A stretch of DNA of 64,000 nucleotides from Ciona savignyi (lineage: Eukaryota > Chordata > Ascidiacea > Phlebobranchia > Cionidae). The stretch is from NCBI GenBank assembly GCA_000149265.1, contig CH002711.1, positions 1,118,179-1,182,178 on the forward strand, written 5' to 3'. Below, one piece after another: positions 44,401-58,300 of the stretch; position 1 is the stretch's first letter, and every line of letters begins with the position of its first letter. The position numbers were made by a program, and so were the translations under genes. Below the pieces are notes generated by a model, which saw nothing but the letters and a program-made list of their open reading frames with translations, ran no database searches and was not told the DNA's origin.

Positions 44401-47400
44401 TGACGACGATGGTTGCTACCGACAGATGAATGACCGTGATATGAAAGCTCAGAATTTACCAACTTTGCAGCAAGTAGCACATCAGCAAGAAGATGATTCA
44501 ATTCGCAATGCAAGGAATAGTAGCAACATTAGGCAATCTAATGGGCTGGCAAGTGATGCATCAAACGAGATGGCAAATGGTGCATCAAATGTACTGGCAT
44601 CAAATGGGATGGAAAATGATACAGCGGATGGGGTGGTGATTGACGGATCAAATGGGCTGGAAAATGATGCATCAAATAGGATGGCAAACAATACAACAGA
44701 TGGGGTGGTAAATACTACATCTGATGAAAAGGGCAGATACAAATTAGCATTTCAAGACGGCCCAGAACTTAAACTAAAAGACGCGATGAGCAGTGGTATG
44801 TGGCATACAAAGGAAAACGATGAGTATTTACTTCCTGGGGTGTTCAACTCTGGCGGTCAGTTCATGGCATCAGGTGCAATCACCACTGATGGTCATGCAG
44901 TGCCAGGGTCGAGCGATAGCAAAGGAAGGTTTGTTCCATTTGCAAACTATGATGAGAATGGTGACATTGTTGAGCAAGATCCTGACCCCAATATGACGCC
45001 TGGTATGCTGGATGTTGCTCGAAAACTGCGGCGATCGCCGGCATGTCCCAATGCCGGGGGCGTCGATGAGAAAGAATGGAAATGCGTGAGGGACGGTGTT
45101 ATAGTCGATGACCCACGTCAGATCACCGTTTATACAGAACCAGATACCCCTGCTTACGAATCTGATGAAGATTATAGTGTATTTGCGGGAGGTGAAATTG
45201 GACCCGATGGTAATTTATATCCATATGGGAGTTACAATGAATCTGGAGAATTTATACCAGGTAGGGTATACCTTAACATGTAGCTTTTTTTGACTAGTTT
45301 ATTTTTCGTTTCTTCTTAAAGGTGAAGAAGATAACATAATTGTTTTTTCTTAATAGTGGTTAACTGTGTACCGAGTAAAATTTGTTAATCCAACAGTAAC
45401 AAATGTGACTTCTACTTATCTTCAAGCTTTCTGTTACAAATGAAAAACAAAATAGTTTAAAAACGAAATGCTTTTTAGGAAGCGAACCTATCTCGGTGGG
45501 TGGAGTCAAACGAATGAGCGAGGGTACCAACAATGCCAACAGCACTGGATTCTTAAATGATCTCGGGATCCAGATGAAGCAAAAAGAAGAGGATGGAGGA
45601 AGAGAGAATGCAGCAGCTTTAGGATCTAAAGAGGAAAATACCAGAGAGGATTTTATTCCCACAGCAGAAATGATCGAAGCAACCAAATCGGACATGGATC
45701 ATGAGGTATACATGATAGAAGGCAATACTAAAATGTGTGAAAATGGGGAAGTACCTCAACTGCATAGCGGTACCAGTGAAAAACACACGAAACTAACTGT
45801 AACCATGACTCTATTGTTAAACCAAGCACTAACAGTGACCGCAATGGCTTAAGATGTATTTAAATTTGTGTGGTTTTATTTTCTTCCCTTTAAACACCAT
45901 TGTAACAGAAAACTGGTCTCCAACACGATGGACAGCATAGCGGCATCCACGAAAGTAGATCGACCGGCTCAGTTGGAAAAGGAAGCAGAAAATCAAAACG
46001 TTCAGAAAAAGGTGGATCTCGCCAACTTCACACTTCGTCCTCCCGAAGTATCAGTTCTCGGGATTCGTCTCGCATTTTCAACAGGTGATAAAGCGTATAT
46101 GTGTAACCCTACACTCAGCTATACTAATAACATAGTTATATAAAGTATTAAAATTCCTTTGCTCCAGTGCATTTGATCCCATGTAATACCATGTGTGTTG
46201 TAAAGGTTAGTTTAACTTTAAGGTTTCCAACTTGTACAATGACCATAATTTCAATATTTGGGCTGTTTTGTGACTGTATTTTTCCCAACCATTCTATTAA
46301 CATAAACATTTTGTGTTCCTTTTGTTTGGGCTTGAACACTTGTATGTGCTTATACAGAAAATCTGGCGAGATAAGCCGAACTCCAAGTGTTGTGTTTATC
46401 CAAGAGAAGAGCGTGGAAGAACTGAACAAATCATCGACCTCACGACGCCCATCCAGCCCACGCAAGACCAAAGAACCCATTAACCCGCTGGTGAAAAACA
46501 GGACTGGCAAACCAAACACAAGAGCAGGATCTCTGGCAGAAAATCTAATGAGTAAGAGTGTTCTTAATATCCAAGTTAAATCGAATGTTATCACTACAAT
46601 AGTTGCCACTTATCATTTATAGACTTAACGTCTAATATATTCAGCATGTTTTCCATTAAAGAACCTCTCTTATAGGCTCATAAACACAACGATACATTAG
46701 CAATTTCTCATTACAAGTTACTTAACAATGGTTGCAGATACAGCACAAGGTGAAAGTGACGCTTCTCAGATGATAGCTGGCTCTCAAACAGCAGTCTTTC
46801 GAGAGGCAGCAACAAGGCAACAGAATCCAGATTCTACAAGAAGCAAGGAAGCACTAGGAACTCGTACAAGTTCATATGGAAAAAACGTTAGTGCTTGTGA
46901 CTGGCACTTTACCTCCAAAACGATTTTTTACAAAACTAATATCTTTTTTTCAACAATGCTCTCTATATTCTTATATTGTTATTAAATTGCCTGCTTGATG
47001 ACACTTATAACTTTGTCCAACCGTTTACTGAATGATTTCTTAGCCTTTTTTACCTTCGCCTAAAACATGTATGTTTTTCCGTTTTTTTTCCGGTTTCCAA
47101 TTTTTGGTTATGTTTTGCCCCGTTTTTTCCTGTCAATAGAAGGTTCTATTGCATATTTTGTTATTTTCATCGTCGTAACAAAATATAAACTAAGCTAAAT
47201 ATATTCAGTTATTTCTAAACAGTCGCTGTCCGATCGCAACCGGACTTCCCGCATGAGTGTGGACCGAACACGGAGCGTTGAAGATCGGGGACAGATTGAT
47301 GGAGTTTCCAGGAGGATGAGCCAACTCTCAACATCCGGAGACAGGAAGAACGTCATCACCCCGGACAAGCGAAGGAGCTCACAACTCAATGTGGATGGTG

Positions 47401-49328
47401 CGTAGTTTGATGGTGTCTTGCATATTAATGGCTCCCCACTCACTCTGTCATTATTATTAGATTTGAGATCATTGTTTTTATATAACTTTCTACCATAGCT
47501 AAGTCTATATTACTTCACTTTTTACTTTGAGAACTGTAAAAGAAAGATGTTTTTATTTACCTTACTTCACTGTTACCGCACTGGAAGTTTTATCCTATAT
47601 TTTTAACTGCTGTAGTGTTACATGGTTAATGGAAATAAAAGTACTTAAAACAGCTGACAAAAGTGTGCCACATAAACAGGTATGATGGCCAAGTGAAGCT
47701 TTATGCTTGCCTGTTCTCCCGAACAAACAATATTTTGGTTGTTATTTTTACTTTTTTTAAAAGCCATTTTTCTTTATGCCACAGGCCCCAAAATGAACAC
47801 ACCCGCCACAGTGGCACGGCAGCGGGAAATCGAAAAGAAAACTCGAAGGGAGAAGGCCGAGGTGAAAGCGAAATACCAGAACGCTGCACATCATAGTGCT
47901 TTGGGTGGGGGGGCCGCAGATCAGGACCAGGTATATGGTTGATTTTGGACTTGTTGCTTTAGTCAGTATTTAAGACGACATTTACATGTGGTTGTAACCC
48001 TGGAAAATAACCTGAATGGTTGGTACCCTAATTTGCCGTGTCTAATGACAGAAACGATTAGTTGGCGTTTGGTTTAACCATCTTTTGATTGATGGAACAA
48101 AAATAAAACTAACAGGTCACACAACATTAGATACCACTTTTATTCTTGGGGACAAAAGAATTATCATAACAGGGGTAATCACCTCCTTATCCGCTATTAC
48201 CTTATATTTTATTTCTGAGTCTAAAGCCTTTGTTTAAGTTTTGGTAACATTTCAAATCATAAGGTTAACAAACATTTCCACAGCTCACTCTTGGCGGAAC
48301 AAAAACCACCAGCAGAAGTGCGTTGAACACGGCGCAGGCGTCACGCACTCAGCTTCCTGATGGACAAACAAGCACCACCAGTCGCCTTTCAAGAATGAGA
48401 CCGACAAGCAGCAACCAGTCGAATATCACAGGAAGAAAAACATCGAAAGGTCAAATGCGGCAGAGACACTCATCCAAGTTTTTAAGAGACTTACCGACCA
48501 TCGACCCACTAGCGGATGATGCTGATGAATCGAAAGAACTGGTTAGCTGAATCTATTTGTAGATAATACCAGACAACTAACTGTCTTTTTCGTTGGCAAA
48601 GTATATCAAAGCAATTTTAGGGAGGCCTATTGGTTTAATCCAGTGTGGTTTTAAATCGCCTTTGTTTATTCTCATGTGCGTGTTTAATCCGTGTTGATTT
48701 AGAGTTTCAGACACGTGTAGATTCAAACTCATCTGAAATAAATTAGTACAGAACCGATTTCAGAATCAAAACACATGTTTTGTACATTGATTACAGAAAT
48801 TCAATTTTTCCTGGCATGTTAAAACAACTCTCGCTGCCATCTTACCCTGTTTTGTGGTAACTAACCAATTTTGTAAACATTTTTTGTGCTTAAGTCATTA
48901 AAAATTTTAACAAACTGAATGAAACCTTTAACAACAGACTTTAACAACAGATACTTTTACAACAGATGAAGGAAAAGAAATCGGAGGAGAATTTTCTCGT
49001 GTTCAGCGATGATGACGATGATGAATTTAATTTTTCCGACATGTCGAGTCTCTCGGGTGAAGAGGACGACTTTGAAGACCCGAAGAAGAAAAGTTTTTAC
49101 TTCCCATTTCTCAACGGGTTTTCGATCCTCAACTTCACAGAGAACTTCCGCTTCTCCTACTTTGCCGTGCCTGGCTATGTCAAGGACCACAACCAGCAGG
49201 TGCGAAAAGGTGTCCTCAAGCTCCCAGTCATACAGGAGAAGAAAAAGAACAAAGGGGAGAAGAAAGAAAAGAAGAAAAACAATTTGCTTAAAAGGATTGA
49301 AAAACTCAACCAAATGGGCTCAGTTTGA
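41461..49328 (+). CDS. unrecognised 16-exon gene, Gly/Pro-Phe repeat protein of about 1,247 residues
   Basis: Exons by phase and splice signals: 41461-41574, 41964-42113, 42319-42434, 42657-42786, 43308-43328 (21-nt micro-exon), 43438-43560 (uncertain, skippable in phase), 43707-43908, 44061-45260, 45479-45705, 45909-46084, 46358-46551, 46738-46886, 47223-47397, 47785-47930, 48284-48541, 48966-49328. Intron 2 appears to be GC-AG. The N-terminal half has a compact-looking segment (FDPEKSTFVVTVDPESAALV). The 1.2-kb exon encodes an N/D/S/M-rich degenerate repeat (44530-44715) and then units of the type G-x-F-x-P-G spaced by about 13 residues (DGSFYPGFF, LLPGVFNSGGQF, GRFVPF, GNLYPYGSYNESGEFIPG). 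The C-terminal third is Ser/Arg/Lys-rich, then acidic (SDDDDDEF), then very Lys-rich. No signal peptide or membrane segment is seen. I do not recognise the family and assign no function. Confidence 0.75.
42554..42600 (-). repeat. SINE crumb in intron 3
   Basis: gggtaaccggagctcttgca followed by ttatgtggt matches the middle of the reverse-complemented SINE. Confidence 0.45.
44530..44715 (+). repeat. coding degenerate tandem repeat
   Basis: In-frame repeats of about 30-40 nt built on gcatcaaatgggctggaaaa, translating to SNGLASDASNEMANGASNVL-like units. Copy number probably varies between individuals. Confidence 0.8.
49026..49031 (-). terminator. candidate poly(A) signal of the NWD1-like gene
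   Basis: TTTAAT on the plus strand reads ATTAAA on the minus strand, 311 bp past the NWD1-like stop, inside the last exon of the opposite gene. No closer AATAAA is seen. Confidence 0.3.
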
Positions 49329-49341
49329 AACGCGATTTTTC

Positions 49342-52300
49342 TTACGAACCTGTACTGGTGCTCCACACTTTGATTGATCTTTCTTGGGAACCAGTCACAA
49401 TATAGGAGTTGCCATGTATGAATGCGGCGCATGTCACACAAGTGTTGAAAAGTGACTCGAAAAGCATTTCTTGGTGTAATTCCCATTTCCCAGACTGGTA
49501 ACAAGAATTTAAGTTTAAATCCAAATCAAAAGTTTGTTAAATTTTAGTTTAAATTCAAATCAAAACTTTAGGAAAATTTAATTTTTAAAAATCCAAATTA
49601 AAACTTTGGGAAATTTTAGTTTTAATCCAAATCAAAAGTTTAGAAAAATTTAATTTAAATCCAAATTAAAAGTTAAGAAAAATTTAAATGTAAATCCAAA
49701 TCAAAACTTTGGGAATAAATTATAAAAATACCTTTTTTATCCAAAGTCGTCGCGTCAATCCTTCAGATCCAGAAAACAGAATTGTTTGATCACTTGACAA
49801 GGTTAGATTAGTTATCCTTGCTTTTGTGTTCCATTAACTTTGTTGAAACTTCTACCACAGATTCCCCAGAATCTGGCAAATAAGCTGAAACAACATATAT
49901 TACACCTGAATTCGTACANNNNNNNNNNNNNNNNNNNNNNNNNNNNNNNNNNNNNNNNNNNNNNNNNNNNNNNNNNNNNNNNNNNNNNNNNNNNNNNNNN
50001 NNNNNNNNNNNNNNNNNNTTCGTACCAAGAAATACAGTAATGGTGTTGGCTACAGCAGAACCCATACAGATAGATGTAATGTTATCCTGTATGTCTATGC
50101 TTGATGTCAGAATGGACACGTGTTGTTCTAAATCAGAAAGTTTCAAGAAATACAGTGTTTCCTTTTCGTTTTGTGGGGACACAGCAAGTAGATAACTTCC
50201 ATCAATGCTCACTGACAAGTGGAAAGCACTGGATGGTGAAAAAGGCAGGGCCTTGATTAATTGAAGGTCGCAAACTTGCATTAACTGGATTTCTCTTGCC
50301 GATGTGCCAAAGATAACGAATTTCGAATCCGGTGTAAATTTCATGCAAGTAACGTCTTCTTTCTTCGCAATCTTAGAACAACTCTTTGTTTGCAGATCAT
50401 AAATGGTGATTTCTTGATCAACATAACAGATGTACTTTCCACAAGGACTGATTGCATTGTTTCCAAGTTGGAACGGGAATGTCGCTGGGTCGCTGACTAT
50501 TTTAGTGCGATGCAGATTCCATAACTTCACGTAAAACACCTGAAATTTATAGATACATTAGGTTAACCAATTTACTCATTTATACCTATGTTTATACCCA
50601 CGTTATATCAGATGATAAAGTATATTTGTTAAATAAATGGTAAATCATAAGAATATTTAATTTTTACTTTCAAAATTCTTTAGCCGTTTTTGCAATGCAC
50701 AAAAAATAATTAGATCTTCCTAGGCATAAAGTTTAAGTGGAATTCTTGCCATAATAGACGAAACTTAGCACATTTTAAAATCTTAACAAAAACATAAAAA
50801 CTTGTTTACGGCGTTATCAAAAGTCTATCAGTCCACACTTACATTGTTAGAAGCACTTGCAACAATATCACCACACAGTACAACATGATTAATGGGAGCT
50901 CCCATTCCTGCCATATTATCCACCAAGTTAACTCCATCATCACCTACCAACCAACACAGCATGGTCTGGTCCTCACTGCCAGATAGCAGGAGGTTTCCAG
51001 ATTGGTTGAATTTCAGAGAGGAAATTCTGTCTCTGTGCTGGTTCACTGCACTTATTCTCTGAATATAGGAAATTCGTCTCATTAGGGCAGTGCTTCTCAA
51101 ATGGTGCGCCACGGCTCATTGGTGCGCCACAGAAGTTAGCTAGGTGCGCCAAACTTGCATTTCGTAAATTTACGACAGAGTGTGCATATATTATAAACTA
51201 CTAAACTTTCGAAAAGCAAGAGCTCTTAAAGAAACACTAATTTCGTTATGTGGAAAATTTGCTGATGAAATTATTTAAATTAAACTATTAATTTTCCATA
51301 TTTTTCCTAAATTGTTTAAGTATTTAGCATATTGTTTTGACTCGCCGTGCGAAGTGCGCCCGTTCGTTTCCTAATTGGTCTCGGGTGCGCCACGAGGTCA
51401 AAAAGATCGAGAACCACTGCATTAGGGTGAATAAAAGAAGCTTTAAAGAATATTAAAAAAAAATATATCTTTTTTTTTATTAACAAGATTGCATTATGTC
51501 TGTGGACTGTGGGTATAAATTAATGTGAAAATATGCATGTTATAAAGAATCTTTTTGTCTCACTCTATTGGATAAACATTTTGTATTCTATCCACTCAAC
51601 CAATCCTAGCCTTTAGTGTTCCCAGTTTAACTTATAGTCAACATTTGTGTCAATATATATTCTTAGCAAGGAAATTTACCAACAATGCTTGAAACCAGTA
51701 GGTTAATTGTTTAATATGTTTAAATCATGTTTATATTACCTTTAGTGTAGCATCTACCAGCTTCCAGACTTGAATATCTTTTCCACAACTAAATGCAACA
51801 AAGTTCCCTGCAGCTGCAGAACAATCCACTTGGCATCCAACACTGCACGAAGACAGCACAACGGCAGTCTGTACATTATAGACATTCACATTCCCCTTTC
51901 CACTCAATGACACCAGCGCATCAGAACAAGCATATAGAGCAACTGGAGAATCCGTTGTATCTTCTGGTGTTGCTACTTCATGCATAATCTCACCTAAATG
52001 GAAATAAATCAAAAATATTGAAATTTTAAGTTTTTTGTTTTATTACAATTTATCACATTAAACTTTATTTAATTAAAACTATAATGCCAGCATGAAAATG
52101 CTTCATACTTAATCTCGGATAAATGAAAATAAATACAATGTACTGAATAAAAAAGTGTTTTTTATTACAATTTATTAAACTTTTTTTAATTAAAAAAAAT
52201 ACCCTATGAAAATATGTAAAAAAATAATGTGTCCAGTTCTTAAAATAGTGCAAATATTAGTTAATACTTCAAAAATTGATAGACCATAGGGTATCTTTAC

Positions 52301-55300
52301 AAGATCAATTAAAACCCAGCAGATCACTGTACATAGCACAGCAATTAAGTATCATTATATATATGTTTCCTTCTACAACAGGACCAATAACAAATTTATT
52401 TAATATTGACAAAACACAAAACTAGGAATATTTTTACAAACAATATTTTTAGCAGCAAACTGATATTGTATTGCCTATAGACTTGCCTTTTTCTAAGGAC
52501 CACCACAAGACTGAACCGTTCTTGTAGCCAGCAATGACATTGCCAGCATTAAGCAGCACATCACAAGAGATGTAACTTGAGTTGGTTTCCCTCAATGTCA
52601 ATTGCAAAGTTGATGACGATATATTCCAGATGTTAATCTAGTAGATAACAGGAAAAAAATGTCAGTTTTTTAGCTGAAATGTTGTAAACCTGTCGCTTGT
52701 TGGTTGAATGTGTTCTTAGGCAAGGCAAGTAGCAAGCATTGCTTGAACCCAGTGGATTAAAAAACAAAACAGCAAAAATATGTTTCGATTGTATACAACG
52801 TATTACAATAGCACAGCTACAGTAGTGTAATAATGGTGAGAATAGCCTAAGCAGATTGTGATACCACCCTCTATTTCACCTCTTTACCTGTCTACCTATT
52901 ACGCAAGACCTCCACAATTAAAAAACAACAACAATTATTTCAAGTGATAACTACCTGGTTTCCACAAGCAGAGATTAAGTGATCTTCACCCTCTGACAGC
53001 GCAAGACTAGAAAGTCCATTGTGTTCGGAATGGTCTTCCTTTATGGATGCCACAATACTTCCAGTGTCCCAGTTGATAACAGACAATGTGTTATCAGTTG
53101 AGGAGGATGCCAGTTTTAAACCTGAGAAAATGGAGGACATTTTTAATCTTTTAAACTGATGTAAAATGGAATTTGGTAAATGTTGAAAATAATGTAATAT
53201 GATGGAAAATTAAGAATATCCCAAGATTTAATCATAAGACTATACGGTTAAGTGAGGTGGATAAAAATTAAACCAGGAATCCTCCACCTGCTAAATGATT
53301 TGTTTAACCACAATTTGACGTAGCTTAACTTATTGTGGCGTAGCTTAACTTATTGTGGCGTAGCTTAACTTATTGTGGCGTAGCTTAACTTATACATTGT
53401 TACGTTGGTTAACTTATACAAATCTACTTATGGTAGTCTTATTCCGGTGAAGTCAAACCAATGTTTAAAAAAAATAAAGTACTTTAAAACATTGAACACA
53501 CCGCAATAGCTCTGGCAAAACAGGAAAGAAATTATATGTTTGCACATGTTATAAAGGCTTTTATGGTCCCATTACAAGTGATAAGCGTGTATCCTATAAC
53601 TTTCCTGCGATGACCAACTTAACTTACCGCGAGTAGTGAAGCAGAGAATGGCATCACTATGCACATGAATGGTGTGCAGCACTTCATCCAATCCTACTTC
53701 CCATATCATGATCGTACCATCACGTGACCCAACAAACAATGCACGTGAATCATGAGAGCCAGCCATGCACGTGACAGGCTTGCTCATACCAGTGAGTGTA
53801 GTACGGAGAGGACCTCCTGGATAAAGAAAATAAAAGGAACTTAATTGAACCAAAGTAGTTAAATAAATACACACCATTCGAAACAAGGCACTTATATTTC
53901 TTGTATTTTTAATGAATGTTTTAGTTAATTAAACAATTCAAATTTTCTGGTCTATTAAATAATCAGTAAATATGGAAAAATTAAAATTAACTTAAAAAAG
54001 TTGCATAAAAATAAACACTTGGGTTGCTGCATATTTATTTTAAAATAGACAATAAATTACAAATTAACACATAGCGACACTGCACCAAAAGATTGAGAAT
54101 TAATGTATTGAGATATTAATTACCTAATAAATCCTTTAATACGATCTTACCTTAGCGTGGTTGCATAACTCAGTGGGTTAGCGAATTGCCAATCAGCCAA
54201 AAGGCTTTATGGTCACAACTCAAAGCTAACAGGTTTAGGTTGGGTGATTGGGCAAAAAACTTGGTGGAAGTTGATTGAACCAAGTGAATTAATAAATTAA
54301 ACCAAAACAGCAGTAATGTTTGAATTATTTACAAACACGATGCAATAGCTTTAACAACTGGACAATGTGCATTATTAGATGGTAAAAATAAATTCTTCGA
54401 CGTGATTTCCCAATCCACCATGATAAAAATGATCCATCCATCTTATACTCACCAGGAGGAGAAAAGCATCCGGACATCGGAATCAGACTTATTGTGTTAT
54501 TGCGCAATAGGAGCGCTTTGCATTCTGTAACGAGTTTTCCAATCAGCTTTGGAAAGTCGTTCTTAAAATAACTCAACCTTCCAATCATTTCGCTGCAGAC
54601 ATGGTTTGTCACTTTGCCTGCAAGGAATAAGTGTTTAGTAGTGTGATGTATATTTTTGTTGTATATTGGAGAAGAGCACTTAACAAATATTCTCTCAATC
54701 CAGCAGAACGTAATACATTGGGTGAACTAATATCAAACATAGAATTCACTGTAATGGCAACCCAATTAAGAGCATTCAAAAAATATCCCATTAACCATTT
54801 TTTTCCATCCCAGTGTTTAAACACGAGTATTGTTTTATTTTTTTATTTAAGCTGCATATATGGGGGGAAACTAAGAAGTAGAAAAAGCGGGAAGGTAGAA
54901 AGGAGGGAAACTGCACAGTAAAATGAATATTAGGGCATTAGGGTTAGTTTTAAACATGGGGTTAGAATTTAGTTCTGTGGATAAGCATTTTTCCTGCTTC
55001 CCACTTTTCCTTTTAGAGTTGCCCATATATTAGTAAAAATGAAGATTACTATGACTAAATCAACTTGCATATATAGGTAAACATAAGGGATTTTATTCCT
55101 AAATGAAGTCACACATGTTGGTTTGTTACAGTTAGTGTGTAGTATACAGATATGGTTCAACATGCTGTTATGGTGTGAAGTCAAACTGACCTGAAATGTC
55201 CAAGGTTGGCTTGGCCAGTTTTAAAGCATCGCGAATCAAGGATACTTCAACGGATGGTTTGTTGGACAAAATCATGTCATAATCAGCGAGCATATCTGGA

Positions 55301-58300
55301 AAACCATGTGATAGGTAACGGAAACGTTTTTGTACAACAGCTTTTGTAGTGAACTCTCAGAAGAAACATGTACAGGTAAACGGTTTAGTAGAAACATGTC
55401 AGACTATTAGTCTGGTAAAAATATATGTTTATGGGAATCAAACGGATATTACTTAAACCTAGTCGAATTTTATGGGTTTTGTATGTTTCCATTGTGTGCA
55501 CCCCACAGTAATAACCCAGAAAGAAAAATTGTAACCACATAGTAAATAATTAAATGACTATTTTATAACTGTTTTAGCAATTTCCACCTGTAGTTACAAG
55601 TTCTTTGTTTAAAACCTGCGTTTCGCTGAGTATCTTTAGAGAAGGGAATATACACTGGTCCTTATGTAAATATTGAATAAATCATCATAAAGACATAAAT
55701 GACATCCCACAGTGCCAGATTAGGAAAATTGGAAAGGGAACAAAATTGTCCGCCTGATTAGCTTGGTGGATTGGTGCGTCGCCTTTTAGCAAAATGGTTG
55801 TAGGTTCGAAACTGGTCACAAGCTAGTAGGTTGTATCCTTGCAAAAGGAACATATTGGACATTGCCGAACCCGAAACACAGTAAATTGATTGGTTGTACT
55901 AAACTAAAGGAGTGTTTCTTGATTATATGAAGTACAATTTTCTACCTTTAATTGAGAAGGCATGGATTTTACTAACAAGCCAATCTGCGCTGGAGACTAC
56001 CTCCTCCTCTAATTCTTGCCACATGTTGGCGCATACAAGGTGAACCGGGAGTTCATCCAGTTTCCGAAAGTTGTAGATTTTGTCCGTGAACTTCAGTGGC
56101 TGTGTTACAACGTAAAAAACATTAATTAGTGGAAATAACACTGTATTATAATCAAGAAAAATGTGTAAAAGTTTTAAGGAAAATGCATGCAGTCAAGGTG
56201 GTATTTCATTAATTTAGGCATTACCCAAAGTAATTTGATTCATTTTAAATCAAACCATTTAAACAGCTTTCTAAAATAGTACACTGTAAATATTAATGCA
56301 ATTGATCAACATTCCACAACGGACCAAATATGAAATTTACGTTTTGACTTAGCAGATTAAGCAACATTTTCACATTAACACAAAAGACTACACGCACCTG
56401 AGAAGCAATATTCCTGTCCGCTTTAATTTCCTTATTTTTCCAAATCTTTAGCTTCAGAGGTTTCTTTTTCCCATCCGCCCAATTTCCCAGGAAATACTCG
56501 GAAATATTTCGGTGGATTATTTGCTTCGCATCTCCACTGAGGTACCTCTCTCTAGCGACTTCGATGAATTGTCTGAGAAGAAGGTAAAAATGTGCAGATT
56601 ACGGTGGTTTTATGTACAGAGTATCATCACTCGTTCACATTGATCAAGGTTGTGGAACAGGGCGACATAGATTCTAATCTCAATCAAAACCCAACAAAAT
56701 GTAATTTTTTCCAATTTTACAGACCTTAAATTTGTTGTACTCCCTTTTAATGCATTTTTTAAACCTTTTTATTTAGTAAGGCAAGGCAACAAAATTGGAA
56801 ACGCAAATAGAATACTGGAAATTAGAATTACCAGAATTGATACTTAATTCTCACTACCTTAATCTAAAGCACTATCTGTTGATGGACCATACAAAGGGGC
56901 TGAAACGAATGCAGCAAACAATCGCAAAAAATATTAAAAATCATAATTTCGTTTTTTGTACAATATAAGCTACCTGTGGTAAAGAGAAAGTACAGTGTAT
57001 CCAGTAGATTGCCGCTCCACAATATCTTCTCCTAAATCGTTTCTGAGTCTGGTCCACAGTAGGGGAGGTATTACGACAACGTTTTGCGAGGACGGGGACC
57101 AGTATCTGTATGAGCAGTCCAATACCTCATTGTCAAGTGACAGAAGGTCATCGAGCTCAGCTTCTGCCAGGCCATTTCTGCAGATGACAGCAATACAGAA
57201 AAGAAAATAATGGGTTGGGACGATAAAGTGTACTAACACTGGAAATTTTAAGATTTTCTTTAGTTAACAGAGCTATTGCAACATAAAGTTTACGATAAGA
57301 GACATACTGGCAGCTTTAGTTTTTGCTAAATACAAATAGCCTTGCCAAATAACAAGATACTAGATAGCTGGTTGCTGTTTTTGGATCACATTACAATGCA
57401 GTACCATTAAGCTAAGCGAGGAAATAAAACCAATTTGTTTTTCACTGAAGATAATAAATTTCATCGAGTTACAGCAATGTTACATGCTTGCCAAGACACA
57501 CGCGAAAATAGTAAGTAGCAGGTTTTGATAACACTACCTTCTAACTGCTACTTGATGTACCACCGTCTATCCTATTCACCTATGTGATCAAAGAAATAAA
57601 CAGGACAGAGAAATTGAAATTACAAAATGTTATAAAAACATATATAACACAAAAAATAATAGAGTGAGAGTAAAACAATATTACAAGTTTTTACTTTGAC
57701 GCGACGATGTAGCCGATTGATCTTGCCACAAATAGTTCTCCGTGGACGGTTTCCAACCGTTGAAAGAAGAGAGAGATTGCCGATCTTGCTGATTGCCCGA
57801 GATGCAATGATGAAATGTCTGTGTAGGATTTCCATAGCCGGGCTTCATCAAAAGCAAGCTGTGTTTAAACTTTCTTTATATTCGGTGCAAATTATTTTGT
57901 TTGAAAATACTGCATAATGAATTTAGTTTGCATTGTAACTTCGACATGACAAATGTTACTTAATAAAGAAGATATATATTTTATCTCTGCATGGAAAAAC
58001 TATGGGCATGATCAAATGTACCTTAAGAGAACAAAAGGGGCGATATCACAAGGGAAATCATTAGGGCTGCGAAAAATTAACGGTTAACCACGGTTAACCG
58101 TTTTTATGGTTAACCGTCACGTCAAATTTTAACCGTTTAACCGTTTTTTAACGTTACTTTACCGCCCACATTTAATTGGGCGTAATTGCGTTTTAATAAT
58201 CTTCAAATATACATAACTCCATTCACACGTTGATTGTTTCATTATTACGTAATATAAGCAACCATTCACACGTCGATTGTTTGATTGTCAACGTAATATA

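Noticed and set aside
45868..46143. Alternative frame for exon 10 of the unrecognised gene (VSNTMDSIAAS...)
   Set aside because: Only the Ser/Arg-rich frame from 45909 joins both neighbouring exons in phase.
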